Made by a program: the position numbers and the translations under genes. 28,544 nucleotides of DNA from NCBI GenBank assembly GCA_019322805.1, contig JAHWIC010000018.1, forward strand, positions 1 to 28,544, written 5' to 3'. The stretch is from Candidatus Woesearchaeota archaeon (GTDB lineage Archaea > Nanobdellota > Nanobdellia > Woesearchaeales > JAHWIC01). Shown one piece after another: positions 14,499 to 22,195 of the stretch; positions within the stretch are counted from its first letter, which is position 1; each line of letters begins with the position of its first letter. The notes under the pieces are model-generated. The model searched no databases and had not been told where the DNA came from. It saw nothing but the letters and a program-made list of their open reading frames with translations.

Positions 14499-17400
14499 TC
14501 AATCTGTTAGGTTTGTTAAATTTGATTTTTCATTGATGGTTTGGTTTGCAAAATTCTCTACGGCAATTCTTTCATATTCTAAATCAGTTAAATTTCCAAC
14601 AGTACCCGGTTCAACAGATAGTTCAGTTACTTCTCCTATGACAAGCTTTACAATCTTTACATCATACCAACCCGTTCCATCTTTTGCTATTATAGCAACA
14701 TAATGTATGCCTTGCATGTCCTCTGTTGGAGTAAATATCAGCAACCCGTCCTTATCTATGCTAAATAGCCTGGTATCATCACTAAATACTACATTTTCTC
14801 TATCCGGATCATCATAATATATCCTATGACTAAACTCTTGGCCAATCTCCAGATGCAATTCTTGTACAGAAGAGAATGCTGAACTCTCAATTGGTTCAGC
14901 TGTATACAATCCAGTTATTCCTGGATTTATGAATAAATAAACTAAAGCAATAACAAGTAATCCAGTAACTGCTGTTGCTGTTTTTGCTGCTGCCTCTTTA
15001 GCCTTGGCTACTTTTATCCTCTTCTTAGAAACCTTAATCGCTTTCTCAAGTCTTTTGATTTGGCTCTCCAGCATGCCTTTTTCTTCTGGTTCAAGCCCTT
15101 TCTTGAGTTTGCTGGCCTTATGATACAATTCTTCTACTTTGCTAATATTATCTTCAACCAATGCTCCAAATGCTTCAGATATGTTATAACTAAATTCTTC
15201 GACTTTGTTTTTTGGTGTTGGCTTTACTTCTTTTGCAATCTTTATTTCTCCAATCTTTTTTGTTGATAGGTGTGTTATAGCCTTCATCTCATTTAATAGG
15301 CTCTTTGACTCTTCTTTTGTAAGTTTATAGCCGCTGTATTTCACCTTAGACATATCCTCTGAAAAGGACTTTATTATCTCCCTTAATCCAGGCTCTATCT
15401 TTGCTTCTTTCAGCTCTTTCATTAGTTCTTCATGCGTAAATTCATATTTGATGCCTAAGGCCTTTTTCAGCAATTCCTTAAATGTGGTTGATACATCCCT
15501 AGTTAGCTCTTCTTTTGTTTTCCTTGGTATTGTCCTTTCCAGCTCGATCAGCTTATTGAGCATTGTTCCTCTGGTATCCTCTTCTACAACTACTTCTTTC
15601 TTTAATCTCATCTTGTAAATTGCTTCTAAGATACGTTCTCTGTTTTTCATGATTAGTGTTATGAGTAATGCTATTAAAATCAGGATTAAGAGCCAGGTTA
15701 ATATCTGCCTTATTCTGGATATTGGAGGAGGAGCTGGTCTTACAACAGGACAAGATGGACATGGTCCGCCACAATCAACTCCTACTTCTCCTAAGCCTAT
15801 ATCCCTATAACCATTCTCGCAGCAGTCAGCTAAGCAAGGACCTCCGCAATCAATGCCGACCTCATCCTGGTTTTCTATCCCATCAAAACAGCTTGGACAT
15901 GCCGGGCAAGGACCTCCACAGTCAATGCCTTCCTCGCAAATAATCCTTCCTTCAACCACATGGCAGTTTTGTATCATATCAAAGCAGGTCCAGCATGGCG
16001 GGCATGGACCACCACAATCAATATCATCCTCATCCAGGTTTTTAATGCCGTCGTAACATGTTGGCATATATATGCATCTTTCTTCCATTACAGGCGGGCT
16101 GATGCGGAAAGCACACTCCATAAGATCAATACACTCCCTGTACCTTGTGCCGTTGGGATGACACATGCCCCATGGTTTGCAGTACCATTGTGACCTGCAT
16201 GGTTTTGAAGGCTTTGGCGGGGGTGCTGGCTCAGGCACTGGCTCAGGCATATTCCTGACTTCCAAATGAACATCATTGCTTCTGTTGGTTCCTCCTTCAC
16301 CGTCATCTATTATGAAATAAATACTATCATTGCCGAACCAATTGCCTGGCTGGCTGAATGTCACCATATGGGTAATTGGGTCTATAGTAGCTACTATTGG
16401 GCTATGCACTACATAGGTAAATTTGTATGAGTAAGATATATTATCATCAGTATCAGGGTCATAGGCATAATCATCAAGATCAAATGCCATTAAGGACGTA
16501 TCCTCATTCCATGTTTGGTTTGGAATTATAGCTATGAAGTACGGAAGCCTGTTTACATTTGTAACATTTAATAGCCACTCATGGCTTACAAAGAATTCTC
16601 CATCATCTATAGTTGCTGCTATATTGTATTCTCCAGCACTGAGATAATCACTAACAAAGGTATAATTGCTTGCCCATCTTATGTTATCATAATGTACCTC
16701 TACAGGTGCGCCATCTACAAACCATCTTATTCTTATATTGTCATTATTAGGATCTTCAAATGTTATGTTAAATGTTTGGTTCTGTTCTTCTGTTATTGTT
16801 GGGTCACTAATTGGATACCAGCCAGTTATATTAGGCCCGAAGTTAGCTTCGCATACATCAGCTCTGCTGTTTTCGTTAAAGTCTACTAACTGGCAGATTC
16901 CAGTACGTACCTGAGAGCATACAAATAATGGTGTGGTATTGCTTTCAATAATATTTGACTCTGTTGTTTCTATCACTCGTGCAAATACTCTATATAATCC
17001 ATCAGATAAACTTGAAACTGCTACGTTGTTGACATAACAATCATTTCCAGTTGCTGTGAAGCTTGCAAGAATTGTTTCGTTGTCATATTCATCCTTAACA
17101 ATAAGCTGGCACGTTCCTAATGTGTCTGTTGAAGGGACGTTAAAGCTGGCATTAAATATTACTGTTTCATTTGATCTAAAGTAAAGCACGCTTCTATTAA
17201 TTTTAATGGTTGTAACAGAGGATGATGCTGGCAAGATATTTAGGTTATATATTGTTGTTATTGGAGTTCCTCTGTTTGAATAATAATCAACTGGAGTTAC
17301 ATTTATGTAATATGTTCCTTCTTCAGTTGGGCTGAATGAGCCTCTGCAATATCTGCTGTCTGCTGGATCAAATGTAGCTTGTCCGTATACATACCAGTCA

Positions 17401-20400
17401 CATAAGCCTAGTTGATTGTTATCACTGATATTTGCCCTTAAATATACTGTTCCTCCATAACTTAGGTTTCCGCTATAGGGAATCACTTGTATTAGCTGGG
17501 CTTCTGGTGGGATTTCCTCTACTATTTCTACATATATCTGGTTATTTATAGATGTTTTATAACCAGTATTTTCTGCATACGTTAACTCGTAACCTGTTAC
17601 ATTTAATGTTACACTTGATTTTATTAGGAATGAGACAGTGTAACCACTGGGTAAATCAGCACCATCTGAATCAACTATAAACCCGTTTGATGTCTGTGTA
17701 AGTGAAAAATTGTTTGAATTTGGTCCTGCTAGATACGCTGTTGATTCATTAAACGCATATACCGGGAACTGGCCATATCCTGTAGCTGCACCAATTGTCC
17801 ACTGTGCTCTTGTTGAGGCAGAAGTCATCCTGAATGTTATATTGTACCATTCATCCTTCCTTATCCTTCTTGTGTAATCCTCGACATAAGCTTCTGTAAT
17901 GCCCTTAAGGTTTGCGCTGCCATTCCAATCCGGCAAGGTTATTGGAGTTGTTCCTGATATTGTTGAGAGGTTGCATTGGGTATTGCAGCTAGTGTCATAA
18001 CAATCGATATAGTTGTCAGCATCATTGTCAAATCCATCAAAGCAGTCAGCTAATGTATTCTCGTTTGTTCTACAGTAAACACTGATGTTATTTATTTTTC
18101 CACCAATTTGATCATTACAATTGCTGTCATCGCAATCTGCGTCGCCATCGCCGTCATTATCAAATCCGTCATAGCACAGGGTTTCTTGCATATCCTCACA
18201 TAGCGCCCCAGAGTCAGCTCCAATCATACCAATACAATCTGAATCTGAGCAATCAATTCCGTCTGAGGAGTTGTCATAATCATTATCAATGGAATCCTTG
18301 CATGAATCCCACAAGACACTTTCATTGTCATAGCATGGACTGGTAAGCATCTCTAATGTGCATCTGTCAAACTGCTTGTTGCAGTCAGAGTCAGCACAAT
18401 CAATAGGACCGTCAACATCATCATCCAGGCTGTTCTCGCAGTACATTCCCGGGTAGGTTAAACTCATGAAAAATGGATCAGTGGCATTATATTCCTGATC
18501 TATGCATGCCTGGCTTAAGTTATTGGGGTTTACTACTCCTTCACAGTCTGGGTCATAGCAGTCATAACCCGTGCTTGTATTTTCAGCATAAGTTGCACCA
18601 TTCCAGTAATATCTATCAAGGTCATTATCAATTCCATCAAAGCACCATGAGACATTTATCGATTCATTTATAGGGGCTAAAGGCCCTACTTTGCAGTCAT
18701 AATCATCATAGTCCGCATCATTTGCATAAGTTGTTCCAAAGTAGGTTAAGTAGCCAGAAGAATCAGCACTCCAGCCAGCGTGAGGCATACTAGAATAGTT
18801 GCTATCAAAATCATTATCAAATCCATCTGAACAATTCAATTCAAACTGCAGCTCGCATCTGAATCCAGAACTTAATATAGTCATATTACAATCTTCATCT
18901 GGGTTATAATCAGTCCACCTGCAGTCAATACCAGCACCATTGCTGTTGTTTATACTTCCATTGTAGTAATCATCAACCTTGTATAAGTCCCAGTCATTAT
19001 CGATTCCGTCATCACATTCTGCTCCAGTTTCTGTGTTATTGTTTGTTCCTGTTCCTCTGCAGTAAGAAGCACAATCATACTCAGCATGTGCATCATAATC
19101 AGGATTGGTAATCGAATTAACAGGAATTCCTAACTCACAGTCCTTTAACTGCAGAGCATCATTATCAAATCCATCTGAGCAGTTTGTTTCATAGCCCCAG
19201 CTGCACAATTGACCACTTGCACCACCTTGTGAGCTGTTACAATCAGGATCCTCGCAGTCTGTTAAATCATAGATATAATCTCCTCCGTATTTGGTCCCGT
19301 TATTGCCTATCTTATCAGCAGTATCATTCTCTGTATCAGTATAATCCCAATCATTATTTATATTATCATTACATATTGTTTCTGTTGCAGGACAAGCTGT
19401 ATCAATATTGAAACAATCCGAATCATGGCAGTCTGTATAATCTGTTCCTGAGATATAGTCGTAATCATTATCATACTCATCAGTGCAGTTTGTTTCAGCT
19501 GCATAATTGCATAATCCTGTTTTTCCAGAGCCAAATTCATTAGTTTGATTTGCTCCAGCAGTTCCGTCACAATCATCATCAAAGCAGTCATAGCTGTAAG
19601 CCCATGTTCCTCCTATATAGTCAAAATCATTATTTGCTCCATCACCACAAACAGGACCATATACCATTATCGAGGTATTCTGGCTTTCATCCCTGTTTGA
19701 CGGGCCAAGTATTGGGTCTAATGCAATCTCAAATGTTTCAGGGCTTCCTGCATTTGTTTCAGTGCCGTATGCTATTATTATTGAAACAGTCCTGTTTTCA
19801 TTTAAGTTCTGGTCTGTGAATGATACATTAAATGTGAAGTCTAAAGTGCCTGTAAATCCGTCAGCTAATCTTTTATGGGTAAGAGCCCATGTTCCATCAC
19901 CCTGGTCATCAACACTTAAACTTCCGCCTCCTAAATTTTCACCATAAACATTTGAGTTTGTACTTATATTGGTTAAGTTAGTTATAGCTATTGAGAAGGT
20001 TTTGTCAGCTAAAGTTTCCCTGACCCTTACCTTTAAGCTGCCGCTTGCATTTGTATAGACTGTATACCAGACAGGAGTGCTGTATGAGCCGACACTTGCA
20101 GTAAATGAACCTATGTTATTTGGGTCATCGCTTAATGCAGAATATCCTCCAAAATAACTTAATGGGTCGCATGTTGGGAAGTATATTCCATTGCAGTAAG
20201 GATCACCACAGGCAATGCCAGGATTATTAAAGCAGGATTCATTAACCGGATTGCCATTCCTCATCTGTAATGCAAATAAGGCATCTTCAAGGAATTCACA
20301 ATGAGCTGTATTGTTGAAGTATACTTCAGGAGCTGTTATGCATGAGACTGCTCTTGTGATCTCATTGTCTTCCCAATAGGTAGCATCATGTACATATATT

Positions 20401-21182
20401 CTGCTGATTATTGTTCTGTTATATACCAAATTACCTGAAGAACCTCTTAGTGTGCAGTTCTTCAGTATCCAGGGCATATAACCAACAGCGGGGTCATTGA
20501 TTATTGAATCACTGTTTGTTACTGTATAATTCAAGCTATAATCTTGTTGGTCCAAAAGAAGATTAGTAGCACTTACTGTTAAAGTAGAACTGTCTGCTTG
20601 TTTTATTTTGCAGCTAAGAGTATCACTCTCGATAATTGTTGCATTAATGAATCTTATACTAAACAAATTTACGTGTGTCCCTGATAAGGCGCTAGAAGGT
20701 TCAAATATCCCTTCTGGTGGAGTTATGTTTATCCATTTTCTTGCTGGAGGGTAAATTGTAAGACTAAACGTTATTGAAGCATGAGAGCTTACACAACCAT
20801 GCGGGTCATACACATCTATTTTTATTGAATATGGCGTTTCTGATACATCACCTAATTCAGGAGTGTACTGGATAATCCCATCACGCTCGTGTATATCAAA
20901 TAAGCCTGTATCATCAAAATACCGTAGAGCATCATTATCTGCGTCGGTAGCATTTATTTGAAGCTCAAAGTATTCACCCACAGTTGCGTTTTGAGGAGGA
21001 ACAGGTTCTATATACGGGGCATGATTGATGCAAATACTTACTTCTGCAGAAGCTGCTTTCCCACTTATTTCTTGCATTCTTATTTGTCTGTCTCCTTCTT
21101 TCACAATCGTATAGTTTGCGTAGATAGAACTAATCATGAATAATACAATCAAAACTGCAATTACATTATTTGATATTTTCAT
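14499..21182 (-). CDS. Giant multidomain surface protein with Asp/Cys repeats, CGGPC modules and a cytosolic BatD-like loop
   Basis: 2227 aa. Signal/anchor at res 7-23; a cadherin-like domain (~52-145); beta-rich region with scattered Cys (~150-505); eleven C-x-D-x-x-x-N-D-type repeats (~511-1070); further Ig/cadherin-like domains (~1220-1645) sharing modules with the 1606-aa protein; a Pro-rich hinge; a thrombospondin-like W-C-W-C module (WYCKPWGMCHPNGTRYREC); four IDCGGPC-type modules (~1709-1811); TM1 (~1825-1846); a basic cytosolic part holding a helical domain (~1895-1972) like the 8977 protein, plus a Lys/Glu coiled coil (~2010-2065); TM2 (~2069-2086); the motif PGITGLYTAEP; and a final exported cadherin-like domain (LFSIDKDGLLIFTPTEDMQG). 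So the protein probably crosses the membrane twice after its ectodomain. Its start overlaps an upstream RHH gene (ATGA). A frameshift is unlikely: the frame is open throughout. Confidence 0.92.
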   Translation of the reverse strand: MKISNNVIAVLIVLFMISSIYANYTIVKEGDRQIRMQEISGKAASAEVSICINHAPYIEPVPPQNATVGEYFELQINATDADNDALRYFDDTGLFDIHERDGIIQYTPELGDVSETPYSIKIDVYDPHGCVSSHASITFSLTIYPPARKWINITPPEGIFEPSSALSGTHVNLFSIRFINATIIESDTLSCKIKQADSSTLTVSATNLLLDQQDYSLNYTVTNSDSIINDPAVGYMPWILKNCTLRGSSGNLVYNRTIISRIYVHDATYWEDNEITRAVSCITAPEVYFNNTAHCEFLEDALFALQMRNGNPVNESCFNNPGIACGDPYCNGIYFPTCDPLSYFGGYSALSDDPNNIGSFTASVGSYSTPVWYTVYTNASGSLKVRVRETLADKTFSIAITNLTNISTNSNVYGENLGGGSLSVDDQGDGTWALTHKRLADGFTGTLDFTFNVSFTDQNLNENRTVSIIIAYGTETNAGSPETFEIALDPILGPSNRDESQNTSIMVYGPVCGDGANNDFDYIGGTWAYSYDCFDDDCDGTAGANQTNEFGSGKTGLCNYAAETNCTDEYDNDYDYISGTDYTDCHDSDCFNIDTACPATETICNDNINNDWDYTDTENDTADKIGNNGTKYGGDYIYDLTDCEDPDCNSSQGGASGQLCSWGYETNCSDGFDNDALQLKDCELGIPVNSITNPDYDAHAEYDCASYCRGTGTNNNTETGAECDDGIDNDWDLYKVDDYYNGSINNSNGAGIDCRWTDYNPDEDCNMTILSSGFRCELQFELNCSDGFDNDFDSNYSSMPHAGWSADSSGYLTYFGTTYANDADYDDYDCKVGPLAPINESINVSWCFDGIDNDLDRYYWNGATYAENTSTGYDCYDPDCEGVVNPNNLSQACIDQEYNATDPFFMSLTYPGMYCENSLDDDVDGPIDCADSDCNKQFDRCTLEMLTSPCYDNESVLWDSCKDSIDNDYDNSSDGIDCSDSDCIGMIGADSGALCEDMQETLCYDGFDNDGDGDADCDDSNCNDQIGGKINNISVYCRTNENTLADCFDGFDNDADNYIDCYDTSCNTQCNLSTISGTTPITLPDWNGSANLKGITEAYVEDYTRRIRKDEWYNITFRMTSASTRAQWTIGAATGYGQFPVYAFNESTAYLAGPNSNNFSLTQTSNGFIVDSDGADLPSGYTVSFLIKSSVTLNVTGYELTYAENTGYKTSINNQIYVEIVEEIPPEAQLIQVIPYSGNLSYGGTVYLRANISDNNQLGLCDWYVYGQATFDPADSRYCRGSFSPTEEGTYYINVTPVDYYSNRGTPITTIYNLNILPASSSVTTIKINRSVLYFRSNETVIFNASFNVPSTDTLGTCQLIVKDEYDNETILASFTATGNDCYVNNVAVSSLSDGLYRVFARVIETTESNIIESNTTPLFVCSQVRTGICQLVDFNENSRADVCEANFGPNITGWYPISDPTITEEQNQTFNITFEDPNNDNIRIRWFVDGAPVEVHYDNIRWASNYTFVSDYLSAGEYNIAATIDDGEFFVSHEWLLNVTNVNRLPYFIAIIPNQTWNEDTSLMAFDLDDYAYDPDTDDNISYSYKFTYVVHSPIVATIDPITHMVTFSQPGNWFGNDSIYFIIDDGEGGTNRSNDVHLEVRNMPEPVPEPAPPPKPSKPCRSQWYCKPWGMCHPNGTRYRECIDLMECAFRISPPVMEERCIYMPTCYDGIKNLDEDDIDCGGPCPPCWTCFDMIQNCHVVEGRIICEEGIDCGGPCPACPSCFDGIENQDEVGIDCGGPCLADCCENGYRDIGLGEVGVDCGGPCPSCPVVRPAPPPISRIRQILTWLLILILIALLITLIMKNRERILEAIYKMRLKKEVVVEEDTRGTMLNKLIELERTIPRKTKEELTRDVSTTFKELLKKALGIKYEFTHEELMKELKEAKIEPGLREIIKSFSEDMSKVKYSGYKLTKEESKSLLNEMKAITHLSTKKIGEIKIAKEVKPTPKNKVEEFSYNISEAFGALVEDNISKVEELYHKASKLKKGLEPEEKGMLESQIKRLEKAIKVSKKRIKVAKAKEAAAKTATAVTGLLVIALVYLFINPGITGLYTAEPIESSAFSSVQELHLEIGQEFSHRIYYDDPDRENVVFSDDTRLFSIDKDGLLIFTPTEDMQGIHYVAIIAKDGTGWYDVKIVKLVIGEVTELSVEPGTVGNLTDLEYERIAVENFANQTINEKSNLTNLTD
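17973..19652 (-). repeat. Eleven Cys/Asp-rich protein repeats within the 2227-aa gene
   Basis: Consensus C-x-D-G-x-D-N-D-x-D ... D-C-x-D-x-D-C, starting near residues 512, 566, 604, 668, 723, 784, 847, 915, 961, 1003 and 1047. Spacers vary from about 10 to 50 residues and are often Gly/Asn/Ser-rich. The DNDxD core resembles an EF-hand-like or MopE-type metal-binding loop, and two to four Cys per unit suggest disulfides. Confidence 0.85.
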
Positions 21183-21325
21183 TTTTTGTTCCTGTATTTC
21201 AGCAAAATCTCCCTAATACCTTCTCTAGCTATCTCAGCCTGATTGCTGAAAAGGCCACTATCAATTAGCTCCTGCATCTGTTTCTTGAGTTCTTTTCCTA
21301 CACGTATATGCATCAAGTCAGCCAT
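21179..21325 (-). CDS. Ribbon-helix-helix (CopG/Arc-like) regulator, second of a tandem pair
   Basis: 48 aa, read by hand. It starts MADLMHIRVGKELKKQMQEL, with a strand (HIRV), helix A (KELKKQMQELID), and helix B (NQAEIAREGIREILLKY), the RHH layout of CopG/antitoxin-type DNA-binding proteins; RHH proteins bind operators as dimers through the N-terminal strand. Its paralogue upstream (21313-21453) overlaps its start by 13 nt, and its own stop overlaps the ATG of the 2227-aa gene by 4 nt (ATGA). The chain RHH-RHH-giant protein is thus translationally coupled. No toxin gene is adjacent, so control of the surface operon, including autoregulation, is the simplest inference. Confidence 0.87.
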   Translation of the reverse strand: MADLMHIRVGKELKKQMQELIDSGLFSNQAEIAREGIREILLKYRNKK

Positions 21326-21453
21326 TTTTGCAAAATTCTTCTAATACCCTCTCTAGTTATCTCTCCTTTATTCTTGAAAACACGACCTTCTATTAGATCC
21401 TGCATTTCTTCTTTGATTTCTTTGCCTACTCTGATATGTACCCAATCAGCCAT
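21313..21453 (-). CDS. Ribbon-helix-helix (CopG/Arc-like) regulator, first of a tandem pair
   Basis: 46 aa, read by hand: MADWVHIRVGKEIKEEMQDL followed by an EITREGIRRILQKW helix. About half the residues are identical to the second RHH protein, including MAD, HIRVGKE, the MQ.LI segment and EI.REGIR.IL, so the pair arose by duplication. It is first in the operon: a TATA box lies 45-57 nt upstream, and the leader contains two TGATATA-type repeats. The two proteins could act as homodimers or as a heterodimer. The stop codon is 10 nt into the next gene. Confidence rests on the intact RHH pattern and tight overlap. Confidence 0.87.
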   Translation of the reverse strand: MADWVHIRVGKEIKEEMQDLIEGRVFKNKGEITREGIRRILQKWLT

Positions 21454-21460
21454 TTTGTAT

Positions 21461-21510
21461 CAAAATGATATATATTATATACATATATGATATACCTAAT
21501 ATATAAATCT
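21461..21510 (-). promoter_or_regulatory. Promoter and candidate RHH operator of the giant surface-protein operon
   Basis: Minus strand: AAGATTTATATATTAGG (BRE/TATA, plus coordinates about 21495-21510), followed downstream by two TATATCAT repeats in the leader (plus-strand ATGATATA at about 21465 and 21487). Spaced repeats beside the TATA box are the usual kind of site for tandem RHH dimers. Confidence 0.5.
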
Positions 21511-21675
21511 TATTATTTACTATATTGAAAATAAATATGAAAAAATCAATAAAAAATAATCAATAGGTACACAAACAGAAGAAGGCAAACAAAGTTTGTT
21601 TACTGTACGAAGTTCAACCTTGTTTATTTTTAATTGTTTTAATTAATAAAAATTAAATAATAAAAGACTGGACCA

Positions 21676-21718
21676 AGCGCACAACTAATTGTGAATGTGT
21701 TTCTGCACCTAATGATAG
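21676..21718 (-). repeat. Dispersed 3'-flank repeat, copy B
   Basis: GCGCACAACTAATTGTG ... TTCTGCACCTAATGATAGA. CACAA-CTAA-TTGTG is itself a palindrome. Homologous to copy A (5977-6020) and, in its first part, to copy C. Confidence 0.55.
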
Positions 21719-21744
21719 ATTCTTAAAGTGATAAACAAAATCAA

Positions 21745-21765
21745 AGCGCACAACTAAGTGATAGA
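21745..21765 (-). repeat. Dispersed 3'-flank repeat, short copy C
   Basis: AGCGCACAACTAAGTGATAGA: the left part of copy B fused to its GTGATAGA end, as if the middle were deleted. It lies 11-31 nt beyond the stop codon of the 21776-22192 gene. Confidence 0.5.
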
Positions 21766-21775
21766 AATCCAGAAA

Positions 21776-22192
21776 TCAAACTCGCTTGAGAACAATTCTT
21801 GCTGTACTTGTATAGCTTGTATCTCTGGTCGCGTCTTTTGGTGCGCATACCTTGAACTCTACCTCTTTTTCTTCATTTTTGTTAAGTATAAAATCATTTT
21901 CTTTTATTGATGTCCAGCTTTCTAGCTCTCCCACGATGCCTATTATGGCTTTTATAGGATAATCATATTTGTGTGTTATGATTATACTTCTAGTGCTACA
22001 GCCAGTTACCATGACTATTCCAAAATGCAATGCATCGGCATCTACTGTCATCCCTATATGGTCCCCTACTTTTATATCCATAGGAATTACTTCAACATGC
22101 TTTATTTTGTAAAATGAATAAAATAATAGCGTTGCACTCATACTTAAAAGAGCTACACAGATAATTAAAACGAGTAATTGATATTTCTTCAT
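21776..22192 (-). CDS. Membrane-anchored beta-sandwich protein (pilus/surface accessory type)
   Basis: 138 aa. One N-terminal TM helix (res 5-27, LLVLIICVALLSMSATLLFY), then a single exported beta-sandwich: VIPMDIKVGDHIGMTVD, LHFGIVMVTGCSTRSIIITH, then KYDYPIKAIIGIVGE, and a C-terminal VEFKVCAPKDATRD-type strand pair. The 'LxFG.v..G....R.i.i.....yP......G' pattern is that of small archaeal anchored proteins with an Ig-like fold that sit in surface operons; two Cys may form a disulfide. The gene begins 3 nt after the 407-aa gene and ends the operon. No enzymatic motif. Role in envelope or filament assembly is inferred from context. Confidence 0.75.
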   Translation of the reverse strand: MKKYQLLVLIICVALLSMSATLLFYSFYKIKHVEVIPMDIKVGDHIGMTVDADALHFGIVMVTGCSTRSIIITHKYDYPIKAIIGIVGELESWTSIKENDFILNKNEEKEVEFKVCAPKDATRDTSYTSTARIVLKRV

Positions 22193-22195
22193 TTT

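Larger units (their letters stand above)
21511..21775. other. Intergenic region: terminators and flank repeats, no gene seen
   Basis: It separates the end of the 21776-22192 gene from the next promoter. It contains a perfect AAACAAA-G-TTTGTTT palindrome (21587-21601), an AT-rich inverted repeat around ATTTTTAATTG / TTAATTAATAAAAAT (about 21627-21652), and the two flank-repeat copies. Very AT-rich; no supported coding frame on either strand. Confidence 0.5.

Noticed and set aside
17973..19652. CRISPR array
   Set aside because: The periodicity is at protein level, in frame, with variable DNA and spacer lengths; there are no constant DNA repeats and no cas genes.
18473..19819. His/Tyr/Leu-rich plus-strand frames
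   Set aside because: Antisense images of the Asp/Asn/Cys repeat codons of the 2227-aa protein.
21313..21453. Antitoxin of a toxin-antitoxin pair
   Set aside because: RHH proteins often are antitoxins, but no toxin-like small gene lies on either side; the next gene is the surface giant.
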